From Saccharina japonica (lineage: Eukaryota; Sar; Phaeophyceae; Laminariales; Laminariaceae): 64,000 nt of DNA. The DNA lies in the NCBI GenBank assembly GCA_008828725.1, contig MEHQ01000646.1, positions 570,960 through 634,959 of the forward strand. The letters are read 5' to 3'. Position 1 is the stretch's first letter. Each line of letters starts with the position of its first letter. Shown in pieces: positions 35,700 to 48,500 of this stretch. A program made the position numbers and the translations under genes. The notes below the pieces were generated by a model. The model worked only from the letters and a program-made list of their open reading frames with translations. It did no database searches and was not told where the DNA came from.

Positions 35700-36725
35700 G
35701 GGGGCGTTGTTGCCGTCTCCAACCAGTAAGAAGATAGGAGCCAGGTCCTTTCAGGCCTGTGCATGTTCGGGGTATGATGTTAGCTGATACGCTGATACGT
35801 GAAAGCATACACACACTCGTGTACCACGCGTGTTAACACCCTGTCTATCCTTCGCCTTTCCAGCTATGCTGTGTTTTAATATACTTTCCTTGCCATATAT
35901 CCACTTGCCACTTGTCCGTCCGTGTCCACTGCTATTGCCGTACTTACCAGCCGCTATCGCGGCGCGTGGCTTTGCGTCGTTGGGAACACGGTACCTCTTG
36001 TTTATGTTTCGTGTTAGTTTGCTTTGGTTTGATTCGTTTGGTTGCCAGCTTGATTGTTCGTTGATTTTCTCGGAGAGACAGGGTGGGGGCCCATATCGCG
36101 TTGGGTCCGTGTATATTGGGACCGCTGTCGCTGTCTTCCATGCTAAGGAAGACGGCAACCAGACCCCGCTTGGTCTATGCCTTGTCACGGGGCGGACTCG
36201 TGTATTTCGTTGGATCTGTGCCTTGTGGGACCGCCGTTATTGTATCCCATGCTCACGGGGGATGGCAACCAGGTCCCTCTAACTATAGGCCTTGCCACGG
36301 GGCTTGCGCTTGGTTTTGTTCTTTGTTTTGTTCGTTTTCTGTTTTCTTTTTCTTTTTCGATACTGTGTTCTTGCGTGGGAGGGGGAATGCCCTTCAAGGA
36401 TGGGTCCGTACCTCCTGAGACATGTTGTTGCTGTATCCCATTCTGAAGGGATACGACAACTCGGCCCCTGTAAGTCTGCGCCTTTCCACGGGGCAAATGC
36501 CTCTGTTCGATTTGTTTGCTTGCTCGTTTGCTTGCTTGTTATGTTTGTTCGTTATTCTTCTCGGGGGCAGCTTATGTGTCTGTCGCGGTCTTATGCGGAT
36601 GGATGCCCTTCAAGGATGTGCCCGTTCCTATTACTGGGACCGTTGATGCTGTCTCCCATGCTAAAGGGAGGTGGCAACCTGGCCCATGTAGCTCTGCGCA
36701 TTTCCACTGGACGAATAGCTCTGTA
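35700..36725 (+). repeat. Structured repeat with a covarying hairpin, ~5 units
   Basis: Units lie around 35700, 36115, 36225, 36415 and 36635. The conserved core is a hairpin, then GGCAACC(A/T)GG, then GC(C/A)TTTCCACGGGGC. The stems differ in sequence but stay paired: GTCTTCC/GGAAGAC (36133-36153), GTATCCC/GGGATAC (36433-36454), CTCCC/GGGAG (36653-36670) and ATCCC/GGGAT (36244-36263). The loops are alike (ATGCTAA-type). Two units also have an outer pairing, GGGACC/GGTCCC at 36227-36277 and TGGGACC/GGCCCA at 36635-36686. Large frames through it (35830-36282, 36292-36876) look like low-complexity by-products. Confidence 0.6.
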
Positions 36726-37198
36726 CATGTACACCACATCCCGTCTGCGTATCAGTACAGTTCATATCTACTTTCCCTATTGGTATGACAGCCTTGTATC
36801 TTGTGGAAGCTTGGTCATCATGCTGATCTATGAAGCGGTCAGGACCCAGCTCATGTGGCCGCACATACACATGTAGGAAGCGACGAATACAGATAATATT
36901 CCGTTACATCCGACCGTTGTGACCGTTACTAACGCCCCGTATTCCGCTGCGCGTTTCCATCACTGTTACGGCCGTCCCGTTTGCGGTGCATCCTTATCAT
37001 TGTTTTCCTGTTGCTCTCTTCTTCTTTATTTTCTGTTAATCTCAACTCGTTGACGGGGTGGAGGTTTCGCCTTCGCCGACGCCAGACGCCTGCTGCGGCA
37101 TGCAGTAGCCCGATATCAAAGGTGCGGTTCATACACTCACCACCCGGTATTGCTCGCGCGAAGGCAGCGGAACGACTGTCATCTCGATCAGCCTTCCC

Positions 37199-37464
37199 TG
37201 TACGCCGTTCCCTCGCTCCGAACCCATGCCCATGCGCGGTTCATTCGCTTCGCACCCTTGTTCGTGCGCCGCTCGCTCGCTCTGACGTTGTGCCCGTGCG
37301 CCTCTCCCTCGCCTTGACCCCTTGCTTGTGCCCCGTTTTCTCGTTTCGAAGCCCGGCCCGGGTGTTGTTCCACCGCTCCACACCCTCGCCCGTGCGCCGC
37401 TCCCTCGTTTCGAACTATTGCTTGTGCGGTGATCCCTCGTTCCGCACCCGTGCCCGTGCACCAC
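37199..37464 (+). repeat. ~32-bp minisatellite, about eight units
   Basis: Degenerate units of the form CCGCTCCCTCGTTTCGAACC followed by CATGCCCGTGCG repeat through the interval. The unit length is not a multiple of three, so the open frames across it (36981-37748 +, 37129-37508 -) shift repeat register and are not supported as genes. Confidence 0.8.
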
Positions 37465-39030
37465 TCGAGATCTACCAAGAATCGTGCTCTGTAATACTTT
37501 TGGCGCATTGCCTACCGACAGGGCTTATAGCTTCACGTGTTTTTTTCACGTACGTGCTCTCTGACCTTCGACCTGAGGGGGGGGTCGGCTTCCCGACCAC
37601 CGTCAACGTTGTGGAGGCCTGGGCGGAAGGTTGTGTGCTTAGAACTGGGAGAAAACTGGAACGCCCAGAGAACACATGCCACTCCTCAGGCTTCGTTGAG
37701 AACTGTCGTTCATCAAAATGTCTTAAATTCAAGAATTTCTGCCAGTGAGCGGAGGATGGGATACATGAGAGAGAGCGCTTGACTCTAAGAGAGCTATGCG
37801 TACCTAGTCTACAGAATCACGTGCGATACGTACATCGTCTACAGTAGCACTTGTGATGGAGCTAAGCATTTTATTTACAACAGTAGCTGTGGTCGCACCT
37901 TTTCTTTGGCTCATCGGATCACTGTTTGACCGTGTCCTGGCATTATTACGCCGAACTCGGAGAATCGGCAAGTAATTGCAGAAATATCCCGCTCTTTCAA
38001 TTTTCCACATCTGGTCTGGGTTTCGACCGCACGAGCACCCTCCCACCCCCCCACACATGCATACTCGCCTAGCACCTTCTCGCATCCAAACCATACATCA
38101 CGTGCTAGCATCTGCACCTGATTGGTGTTTAAGCTTTCGAGATATTTCGTTCGGATATTATTGGTCGTGGACGGTATGAAGAACAAAGCACTCAACTCTT
38201 GAAATCAAGTCTGACGTCCATTTTTGGCCCCAACGCTGCTACTAGAATGTTGGGCATCACTCGCGACTTCGACCGGCGGCCGCCCAGGCCGCCGGCGAAG
38301 ACACTTTGTAGGTACGTATCATACGAAAGGGAAAGCAAAGAAACAGCACGATCGTAAACTTGTGAAATACAAAAAACAAAATCGACAAAACTGGGAACGA
38401 TAAACGCAAGACAGTGCATATTCAAACTCCAAACATAAGCGAAAACGAAATGAAACATATAGGGAGCTATTCGGTCACTGGCACAAAACGTTTCCCCTTC
38501 GATTGTTTTGTTCAGGTTTAATCAACGATTTCCAACCTATTGCGAAAAACAAAATGTTGACAGCTGAAAAAAAAAAAGGAAACGGAATGCATGAACAGCA
38601 ACAATTCAGCGTGTCCTATACTGGTCAGCGAAGCCACGTCAAAGTATCACATCAGGACTGCCGCACACAACATGCAACCCACAGCTTAAACGACGACGCA
38701 TACGTACACCTCCCTCGTAAGTAGCCAGCATCCCAACTAACCCAACTATAACACCAGCCCCGACGCGCTAGGGCCTTTGTTTCCCAACGTTCGAGGCAAA
38801 AACGAAAATAGTTTGAATAGAGTTCAGCATGATTCCAACGACAATGTGGCTAGAAGTTCGGTCTCAGTATATCATTAAGTTTAATCCCCGGGCGTCAATG
38901 TGAGACACGCGACCACCCCAATGGGAGGTCCAACGACATCTCGAGATCGAAATGTAGCCGCGTCTGCCGGCTTCTATGGTGGGCCTGTGCTGCCGAGCGC
39001 TAGTGTGTCGGCATGTGACATAGTTGTGAA
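37465..39030. other. No gene recognised
   Basis: Short overlapping frames only. Confidence 0.55.
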
Positions 39031-39882
39031 CAGGGCGTAAAATAGGCGTCCGCCTCGTGGTGAAATCACCGCACCACGAGGTGAAGGCCGTGGTGCGGGT
39101 CCGCACCACATCGCCGAAGGCGATTTGCGGCTCCCCGGAGGGCCCCCGGAGGGCTCCCGGAGGGCCACCGGAGGGCTCCTGGAGGGCCCCCAGAGGGCCC
39201 CCGGAGCCCCCGGAGGTCCCCCGGAGGGCCGCCGGCTGTTTATTTTACCATATATGCGTCAGTATACTCAAAATGTGCGTCTAACCCGCTCGGTTTGTCC
39301 TCTTGTATACGTGGTGCCGGCTGCCTTAGCATGTTCTGCATTTTGCGAAGACACAAGGATAAAATTACATATTACGGTTAAAAAGCATCAGACATATCGT
39401 CAGCAAATGGGAGGTGCTTGAATAGGCGCCACATGCCACATTGTCCCTGGCCTGGTTTGCCTGGAACATCCTCAGGCATAGGAAAACGGCAACAGTTTCA
39501 ATCGAATTATCAAAAGAAGTAAAGTACTCTATGCCAAAAGGGGAAACAAGACCCAAACACAGCATCTGAGACGAAATCAAGCCAAAAAAGCCCCAACAAA
39601 ATCCCGCCTGCGGCGAAAAACACGCCCAAAGGTTTTTTAGCCTGCGGCGAAAAACACGCCCAAAGGTTTTTTAGCCTGCGGCGAAACAGACCAAAAAATA
39701 AATTTTCGCCTGCGGCGGAACACGACCCGCACAATTTGTGTGGCCTCCGGCGAAAAAAGGCGCCTCACAAGAAAAGCGTGGTGCGGCAAGCCGCACCATG
39801 CCTTCGGCACGTGGTGAAAAAAACGGGTTTTGAGAGAAAAAAGTGCGGCAGCGCAACATTTCACCACCTATTTTACGCCCTG
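39031..39882. mobile_element. hAT-like non-autonomous element, 852 bp
   Basis: The ends CAGGGCGTAAAATAGG and its complement are flanked by GTTGTGAA (39023-39030) and GCTGTGAA (39883-39890). This is an 8-bp duplication with one change. Inside are a GC-rich GGAGGGCCCCC minisatellite (~39134-39232), a ~34-bp GCCTGCGGCGAAAAACACGC repeat (~39605-39690) and CCGCACCACG hairpins near both ends. No transposase is present. Confidence 0.85.
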
Positions 39883-40938
39883 GCTGTGAACGGCCTATAA
39901 GTTGTGGTCTCGGCTGTTTTTCACCTGGATCTTGTTTTTCACATTTCGTTTCTGTTTGGAGACTTGGGCTAAAATGATATCAGAAACATAATTACCTCGA
40001 GACGCACATACGTGATTTTGTTTTCTTCTCTATAAACGACCCGCCTCCCGTTCTCTGGGACGCGGCCAACATACCACTCAGCGTCAGCTTCTTCGCTTAT
40101 CGTTAGACAACGCCTTATCGCCAATGAGCCATCCCTACACATACACGCGTACCGTGTTGTTTCTGGAGCTCGGCGCTTGCAGTCCTTGCAGCAGGTCTTC
40201 CCTGTTCACCGATGTCGCGTCAGCTCGCCACCCACGTACGCTCAGCTCACTGCTGTCCAGTCCAGGGCCGGAGCAGAAAAAAGGGAGGAAGAAAAGAAGG
40301 CACAAAATTCTGGCTTGGCTGGCCAAACCAGCGACTACCTGACGTCTGCCCATGCTCGTCACAGGGCCTCGTGCTTGCTCGTACCTAACGTGGGGATGCT
40401 GACCTGCAAGCGAGGCCTTTCTCCAAAGGACTGCGTGCGGGGCCCATTATCCCTGCACCAAACTTGATATTCCCCAGTTACAGATACAGACATGCCTCAT
40501 TATCTCTACCAATTAACCCTGTTTTGTCCATTATTTCGTCTGCGGAGGCCGTGACTTCGTCTACGGACAACACTACTCTTTTTTATTTCGCTTTTTGTTT
40601 TTGTTTGAACATGCCCTAATGCGTGGTCGAACAACACGGCAAACACGAAAAACATTAAACACAAATGTTGCCAAAAATGGATATAAAGTGAAAATGACAT
40701 TTTGATTTGAAAACAAAATATCGCTCCTGTCTGATAATTGCGTCGCTCCAAAAACAAACTTAAACGTCTGGGATTCTGTCACATTCGCACGCTTCCCGCC
40801 ACCTCGCAACGACCTCGACATGGATTCGGTCCAGGTGGGGCTCTACAGCCTTTCTGCCACCGAGAGCGCCATGGCCAGCCTCGCGTGTAGCGCTGTGCTG
40901 AAGGTCATGAGGGCATCCGCCTCCATCAACGACGACGC
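39883..40938. other. No gene recognised
   Basis: Open frames of up to 96 codons without known motifs. Confidence 0.5.
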
Positions 40939-41247
40939 GACAGCGCGTGAACCCGAGCGCGGCCGGCGGACGTTATTTACCAAACCTCTCTGTGTGCGGC
41001 AGGTGCTAAACGTGTACCCCTCGTACCCCATAAGAGCGTACATGGTTGTATATTTCATATTTTTCCTCGGCACCCCTCCGTCTCGAAAATAGGGACAGCG
41101 CGTGAACCCGACCACGGCCGGCGGACGTTATTTACGATACCTCTCTACGTGCGACAGCTGCTAAACGTGTACCCCTCGTACTCCATAAGAGCGTACATGG
41201 TTGTATATTTCATGTTTTTCCTCGGCACCCCTCCGTCTCGAAAATAG
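40939..41247 (+). repeat. 155-bp tandem duplication
   Basis: 40939-41093 is repeated at 41094-41247 with about a dozen differences. Both copies begin GACAGCGCGTGAACCCGA and end CTCCGTCTCGAAAATAG. No gene is apparent. Confidence 0.9.
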
Positions 41248-41834
41248 TGTATAACGTACCGCTTATCTTTACATCTCGCCGCCCGCAAAGGGGGCTGGTG
41301 ATTGGTGGTTGTTCGGGACAGGGTTAATGCCAGTTAACCATTCTACGCGCCTTCTGGAACGCCCAGGAACAACACCCGTAACCCCTCTGCCAGTGACGAC
41401 TTCATGGATTAAGCCGCTCTTGCAACCGCGGTTCGTCGCGGTGTGGAAAATCCACGCAGAACATGTGTACGTCACAAACTTTCGCGAAGCGTTCTGCGCC
41501 GTAGACAGCATCTGTGCGCGTCGGTGTCTGTTCCGCCTCATATCACGTAGCTGGTCTGCCACGCACGGGGGCGCTTGCTTTACCGCCACGCCTATTCGCC
41601 GAAGCTTCATCTGTGCACAGGCCAGGTAACCCCGCAATACGGGACTAGCTACGGGGTTGCCCCGATCTTGCAGCAGTCCCTGTCGTCCAACCTCCCGAGA
41701 AGTTCCAATACGCATTTTGCTAGGTATGTTGATTGCTTCGTACAGCTTTATAAATCACCCGCCAGGCCATCCGCCCAAAGAAGAACAACGCAAGCATGCC
41801 CAACGGTACCGTACGAGGATAATTCTTTGACGAA

Positions 41835-42525
41835 CGGCATAGCCCTTCCAGACGGGCGGCCCATCACCCTGGACATAACATATATCTGGCGCCGATACAG
41901 CATGATGCCCTGAAACTGCCTGCTCACGCGCCTCAAGTCAATAATGGGGCCACAGTCGCATCACACGTAGGGTTCATTTACATCATCCCCTAGATACGGT
42001 ACTCGAGAGTGGGTGAACACACTACAATACGTGCGCTTCGATATGGTGCGCATGCATGTATGCCATGCATCCTGTATTGTAGCAATACTATGTTGGTTAT
42101 ATAGCATACTATAACAAACATATTAACTCAGCATTTCTACCTGTACACACGTGCCATAATACCGTTGGTATCACCTACCCTTCTAGCTTTGATGGCTGGA
42201 AGAGTCTAAACGTATGTATGTTCCTGTTGATTCCTTGCTGCATCACTTCCCCTCTGATTCCTAATCAAGTACGCCATTTGAAGCTAACTTTCCCTATCGG
42301 GCTGCTATCCGCCCCCCCCACCGAACCCCTCCCCCCCCCCGGTGATTAATAAAGCAAACGATGAAAGTAAAACCATGCCCTATATCACCGAGATTCGAAT
42401 GGTAACACCCCATCGCGGGATACTATCCCAGAGTCGTATGAGTCGAGTACAATCCAAAATAACGTTACCCGGGGTGGCTTCTAAGGCTGAGTAGGGTAGA
42501 CACGCGCAGGAATTCACCTAGGGTA
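41835..42525 (+). repeat. Diverged duplication, copy 1
   Basis: It shares ordered blocks with 52350-52985: GACGGGC(G/A)GCCCATCA, GACGCGCCTCAA-like, GAACACACTA(C/G)AATAC, TGGTATCACC/TTGTATCACCC and ACCCGGGG(T/C)GGCTTCT. The order is conserved over ~0.65 kb with many substitutions and small gaps. It is an old segmental copy or an old dispersed element; no coding sequence is recognised. Confidence 0.65.
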
Positions 42526-45500
42526 CACGCGGTAAATGTCGGGACGGGTACGATACGGTACGGTACACGGGAATGGGAAACGACGTGATATTTCGCTACC
42601 AAACGCGTTTTCCCGATCGGTACCGTCGTTAGTTCATGTATCCGAGTTCTACCACCCCGCGGTATGCTGTCGTGTTTCCATTCCCGTCTGTTGTCCATCC
42701 CACTGTCTGCCCAGTCCCGACAATTCCCATCCCACTGTTTTCTCAATCCCATGTATTATCATGCCACTGACTGCTCAGGCAATCGCATCCCATCTCGACG
42801 ATGGGACACAACTCCTCCCATCCTGCATCTTATCATCGGGGCAGTATTCCTATTAAGTTGCCGCTGGTTTTATTATTTTCCCATCGAATGGTCATGGATG
42901 CAACTTTTTGTATATAAGGAGCATACATATAACAAGAGGACAGTCTCAACGCAAATGGGCAAAGCGTAACGCTCGCACCCTGCATCCGTCCTTTTGGTGC
43001 AGAGTAGATATCATTTTTTCGCGGTAGATGCGGTCAGATGAGTTCGTCCACTGGCATGTGTTGCTTTAGCTCTTGACGCTCGCCTCGGTAGGTGAGGGGT
43101 ACCTAAGTACCTATTATTGTTTGTGAGGGTGGTTACGTAATCATCCTGGTAATATGTTAGGAGCTCTCTACTGCAGCTCACCAATTAAACATGATATCAA
43201 TTTCTGGCCTAGGCATTCAACAAATGAAGGATGTAAAGATGAATATGAATGATACGATTACAACGACATTGGGTAGCTCCTTGGTGCCCTCAAGGAGCCT
43301 TCGTCAATCATCAACGTTTTCACAATTAAAGTGTTATATACTCATGTCACAGGACGGGTTTCCGAGCGTGACACAGCCAAAGCTCGTGACAAGATTAGCT
43401 CGACCAACATCGTATAACGTGTTGGAGACGAGGTGAGCCACGAGGGGGGGAGCTCGGTAGTGGCTGACATAAACGGAAGAGGCGCCGTGGTTGCCGAGTG
43501 AAAGTGGTGAAGTCAGAGGCTGGGTGGAATATTTTTGAAGTAGTAGGTAGAAAAAAACCATCGAAGTTGTGGGTGTTTGGAACACGAGCGGGGATTGCTC
43601 AAACAAAAATCGAGCCGTGGGCAATATGTGGTGCCGACGTCAAGACTGTACGGTATTCACCGCACTCGGATTCCGCCAGATGGATATGGTGCATTAGCAG
43701 TCTGCTCGGATATCCCGCGTTGAACCGCACTTACATACTCACCTCGCGGGGGGTTCGACGCGGAGTGGAACCAATTCCTACCTACATGCGCCCTGAGGTC
43801 CATGAAGCGATATACTCAAGTTTCAGAAGGCCTTCTCATTCGGAGCCGTGATGGTATCCACACACTGAGTTTCTCAGTTTATATAGGTCGACTGTTTAGT
43901 AGCCGGAGAGCTGGAGCGGGACATCGTTGCTCGTGGGTATACAGGATACCGGCGACGACAGGCATACCACGTAACAGACACGTATGGGGGATTACCGCGA
44001 TTTTTTCCAACGTCGCTCATGCAACTCCTTGGGCGCCGACGATAACGCTAAACAAAGCTGGACTGGGGAACCGTACAAAACCAACAAGAGCCAAGGTCTG
44101 TTGTGGGAATGATCGAGTGGGAGAGGCGCCAACCGAGAGTGGCTCTCTCGGGGTTCGAAGAAGAGCGCTGAAAGCGCAGTGGATCCTGTTCAAGTGACCC
44201 CTGGAGGGGTACTCTGGATCGGGGAAGGAAGTAGAAGCTCCACGTGATGTATATATATTACCGTCGTAGACACGAGAAAGGGGGAGAAACATAGAGAAAC
44301 ATGTAGGTACATAAAGTGAGGCGATGGGAATCGCTCCACACCGCCAAGTGCTCCACAGAGAAACACGCATATTTCCTTTGTGGAACTCCCAAATACCGTT
44401 ACATAAATATCCCTCCACCAAGTACGTTAGCACTCTGAACAGATCCTGCTCGAAATCGAGTCGATGGACTGGGCGTTCAGGTACGGGAGCTCTCGCGCGC
44501 CTTGTTCAACTACAACCTGGTTGGCATGGCGTGTTGGACGTTTGATGCACCTGCGGCGGTAACTTTCAGCCCGGTTTCCTTACGCAGATGTGGCGTACGA
44601 ACTACAGCATGGCGGACGCGCTTGCGATGGACATGGCACCGCCACCGCCACGCTGTCTACACTGTGGATAGAGTGCCCGACAGACAAGACATCATGTACT
44701 GGGACCGACGGCCTAGATGTACTCGAGGCGTGGCGAGGGGGCTGCACGGACTGGATAGCGATCTGCCCACCGAGAGTTGCATAACGTGTTTGTGAAAGTG
44801 GTGCCACTACATGCTGGTTCCCTAGATGGCAGGGCATCGTCCAGTTTAGACAATTGATCGCTTTGTTTCGTTGTGAGTCCTCAATAGTTGGGTGAGTTCT
44901 CAATAGTTCCTCGCCGTGTTCGCAAGGCCTAGGTAATTTAGCTTGACATGATGATCGCGTGCGAGCGATTCCGGTGTACACGCACATGAGCTCAGGCGTA
45001 CCAAGTGTCAGATTGGGGGTAGACGCCCATAATAAGTATATCCCAAGACCCATGCCCTCAGCATACCCCCAAGCTTGTGCCTACCATAAGCCGTCCAACG
45101 CCTCTCATTACCAGAGCCTCCTTCCACAATGTATCGCACAGGTCTACGTCGCGACTGTATCATGTTATATGCACCGTACAAACGAATTCCTTCACGGTCA
45201 AGCAAAGCAGCATCGTTAAACGCGCGAAAACCTAAGTCAAATAGGCAATGTCTGTTTCGCTGGTTGTATTTGGTATACCAGGATTTGGTTTACACGCGTG
45301 TCGATCGTATACAAACACATATACAGAGCAAGCATGACACACCACACCTCCACAGAATATCCTGGTCGAGGCAAAAGAAAGACCGACCCGCAGAGTGGGA
45401 GCGACAACAAGTATGTATCGCGTTCCTTGTACGCTACAGGGATCATGATTAGTACTGATCACAATGCAAGGTACCTCGGGCAATTATTCCTTACGCTGAT

Positions 45501-48500
45501 ATGCCTGAACGGTCGACGTGGTCACGGGGTTCCGCGCCACGTAGATTGCCTCCTGATATCCCTAGAACAATGCAGATATCAATCGGCACGCACAAGCGTA
45601 CGAATGATGTCCTTGGTGATGTTTCCACAGGGGAAAGTATCGACCACTGTACGGAATCCAACGTGTGTCGCCCGGTTGCGTCCTACAAAGATAAAATACG
45701 CAGGACCACCCATACACTTATTATTTGCACCTTAATTCGTCGTACTGCTGATGGATTTTGTGTCCTGGCGGTCTGTATCTGTGAATGCTACCAACTCGAC
45801 CCGATTTCCGTTCTCAAACTATATACCGAAAGTGCTCGAAGGACACACATACAACTATTTGATCGCTTTCCTCCAAGTGGGCTTCGCTGTTCCCTGGCAT
45901 ATTCTCGTACCAAGCTTGTACTGTCACCTGGTTCGCAAACTCCAACCATGTTTGGTTCAAAGGCCACATCGAACACTTTACAAGCTCTCAGAAACTTTAT
46001 TATATCTCCGGTTTGATCGCGCTTCGACCAGTCGAAAGCGAGGCGTCGCTGCAAACACTAACATATTACGTCGCCTGTGTACGTTGGGCGAAACCCTATA
46101 GCAAAATAGTCAAATGTCCTGCATCGAATACCGTCGAATGCCGGCAGCTACCGCACCCCCACAACTCGCGTGGAGTGTATATCTAGGCAACCTTATTAAG
46201 CTCGGTGCAAAACTGAGCTCATTTATCCTCTTCCACCATCCACGGGAACTAGTTGTCCTCTCGGAGAGGCCAGGCTCAGATCAATTACACGTGACAAGTA
46301 TTGCTAATGTACTGCTCAAAACTCACACTCTTCACATGCGTTACTAGGTGGTTCTGCCAACACGTCGATGCTTGCTCCAAGCCGTGCAAACTACGATCCA
46401 ATCTTAAATCGTCTGACGATGCAGTCATTCAGGCCAGACAGGGCGAACCCCTCTTCGACGTCAACGTTCCAAATATTGAGACCCAACTTGCAAGCTGTCG
46501 CACCCGACATAAAACGTAGATAATACGCAGATATCGTCACACACTTGGTTGACGTAACCAACCCCGGTGCGCTGGGTTAACCTTCTTGTAACTAAAATTG
46601 TTTGGTTTTGTTTTGACCATATCAGTGTCGTGGTCTTTGGCCTTTCGTGAACTTGAGTTTTTTTTCGATATGTCGTTCATTGCCGAACGTGGCTATTTTT
46701 TCCGTCCTAGGGAGTGCCTTCCCCTTTTCTTAGATTTCAAAATCAGAATACGCGTCCTCACAAGCTTCGTCGCATAGGAGTGACGTCGACCGCTTGCTTA
46801 CCAGGCGCGTGGACAGGGCGGGGCTCGTGGTTGGTGAAGCTTGGTAATAGTATAATATAATATGTACGACAAATGCCCGCCTGCATCGCCGCCAGCGATC
46901 GAGGAGCTTAGCCCTTACCCCCTCGTGATGTGCGGTCGCAGCGATCGTCAGGCCTCGCTGAACATCACCGTCCTCCGGGTCGTGGGTGTAGGGGTCTACC
47001 TCCGTCTCGTCACCATGTGCGACATGTTCAGCCTTCGCAACGACGAGTGGGGCCATGGTACTAACGGTTGTGATGAAGTGACCAGAAACGGCGGCGGCTT
47101 CAGAGGGGTAGCAGCACCGATGATGCGGCGACGGTGGCTGCAGATATGGAGACGCGGGCATCGGTGGTAGTGGCGGTGATAACTGTAAGGGCGATGGCGG
47201 TGGGAGCACTACCTGCTATGCCTTCTAGTGTCCCGGCGGCTCCAGCACCCTCGCACCGCCAGAGGTAACAGGGAGGCCCTACTCAGGGCACCGCCCCATA
47301 CGAGTAGCCCAACGCACAAGTGCTTCCGACTATTTGACGCGACGTCAGGTGTATCGCCTGTAGTCGACAACGAAGCAATCCATGTTGGCAGCCTCAATAG
47401 TGCAAGAACTAAGCATGCTTCGGCCTTCGGCTGCGACGTGAGCGGCCGCGTGATGCGACGAAAGTCCTGCTTCAAGATGGAGCGCAGGCACGAGAACGAT
47501 CGTCTACTTATAGAACGTTCGGAAGAGGGTTGGGAGGAATGTCCGTCGTCTCGTTCGCCTTCCTCGACATTTGTATGGCGTGGCCTGCGTTATTTTATGT
47601 CGCCAGACCAAGAGGTAATGTCGGTGCCGAGAAACCTTGTTGCGGAACCTCGGGGCCATAGACCCAACGTGTTATGACCTTTCAACAAGATTATTGGATT
47701 GGCTAATATATTTCGCATGATTCGATTAGGTAGATAACACTGACGGATATCAAACGGTGTTTACCGATGAGGAAGACGAGGGGTGTCACTGTCTGTCGAT
47801 GGACGTTTTGGTTCGAGATGGAGTCACGTTTTGGCAGTGCAGAAGGGTGAAATGCGAGTGCGACGAACTGGCAGTTTTCGCCAATACAACGTACAATAAA
47901 CAATAGCCAGCATTAGCTAGGAAGGGTACTCGCAGCAATCGGTGCACTAAACAGATCCAGCACGCTGGTTTGAAGTTGGGTGGATTTCGGTCAATCGAGT
48001 GACTCCGAACGAAGCCAGGATATCGGCAACCGAGGGTGATCGATCGGGTTGATCAGGGGGCTCCGCAGGACGCGAACCCAGAGGACAACCGAGCTATCGT
48101 GCGCAGTTTAGCTGTCTTCAAATTAAAACTGAGGCGAAATCATATAAAGGCCAGGGAAGGTCGTGGGAATCACCTCAAAACCGAACGGTTGTATGGAGCT
48201 TGCAGCGATATTTAGACCACGTTGGTTATTTATTTTAGAGTGCACGGGGGGGTGTTACAACCATGCTATCGAGTCGTCAAGGTTGGAGCGTGAGACTCGC
48301 AAGCACTTCTGCGCTGCATTTCGGCTTGGAAATTTGGAATCGAGTTAGGTTATTCATGAGAGTCTGAAATTAGTACAAACACTCTGATAGTATATGCGAT
48401 CTCGGTCAGGCGTGGACACCCCGACCACGAGAGGTACACGCCCAGGCATAAATCAGACTATATGAAGAACGTGTAGTTGTCGCTAGGAACCCACGCAGCA

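Noticed and set aside
36292-36876. 194-codon hydrophobic frame
   Set aside because: It crosses the structured repeat units and T-rich spacers; no family is recognisable and the conserved signal is in the paired bases, not the codons.
36981-37748. 255-codon frame with a signal-peptide-like start
   Set aside because: A third of it is the 32-bp minisatellite read in shifting register; the rest has no recognisable domain.
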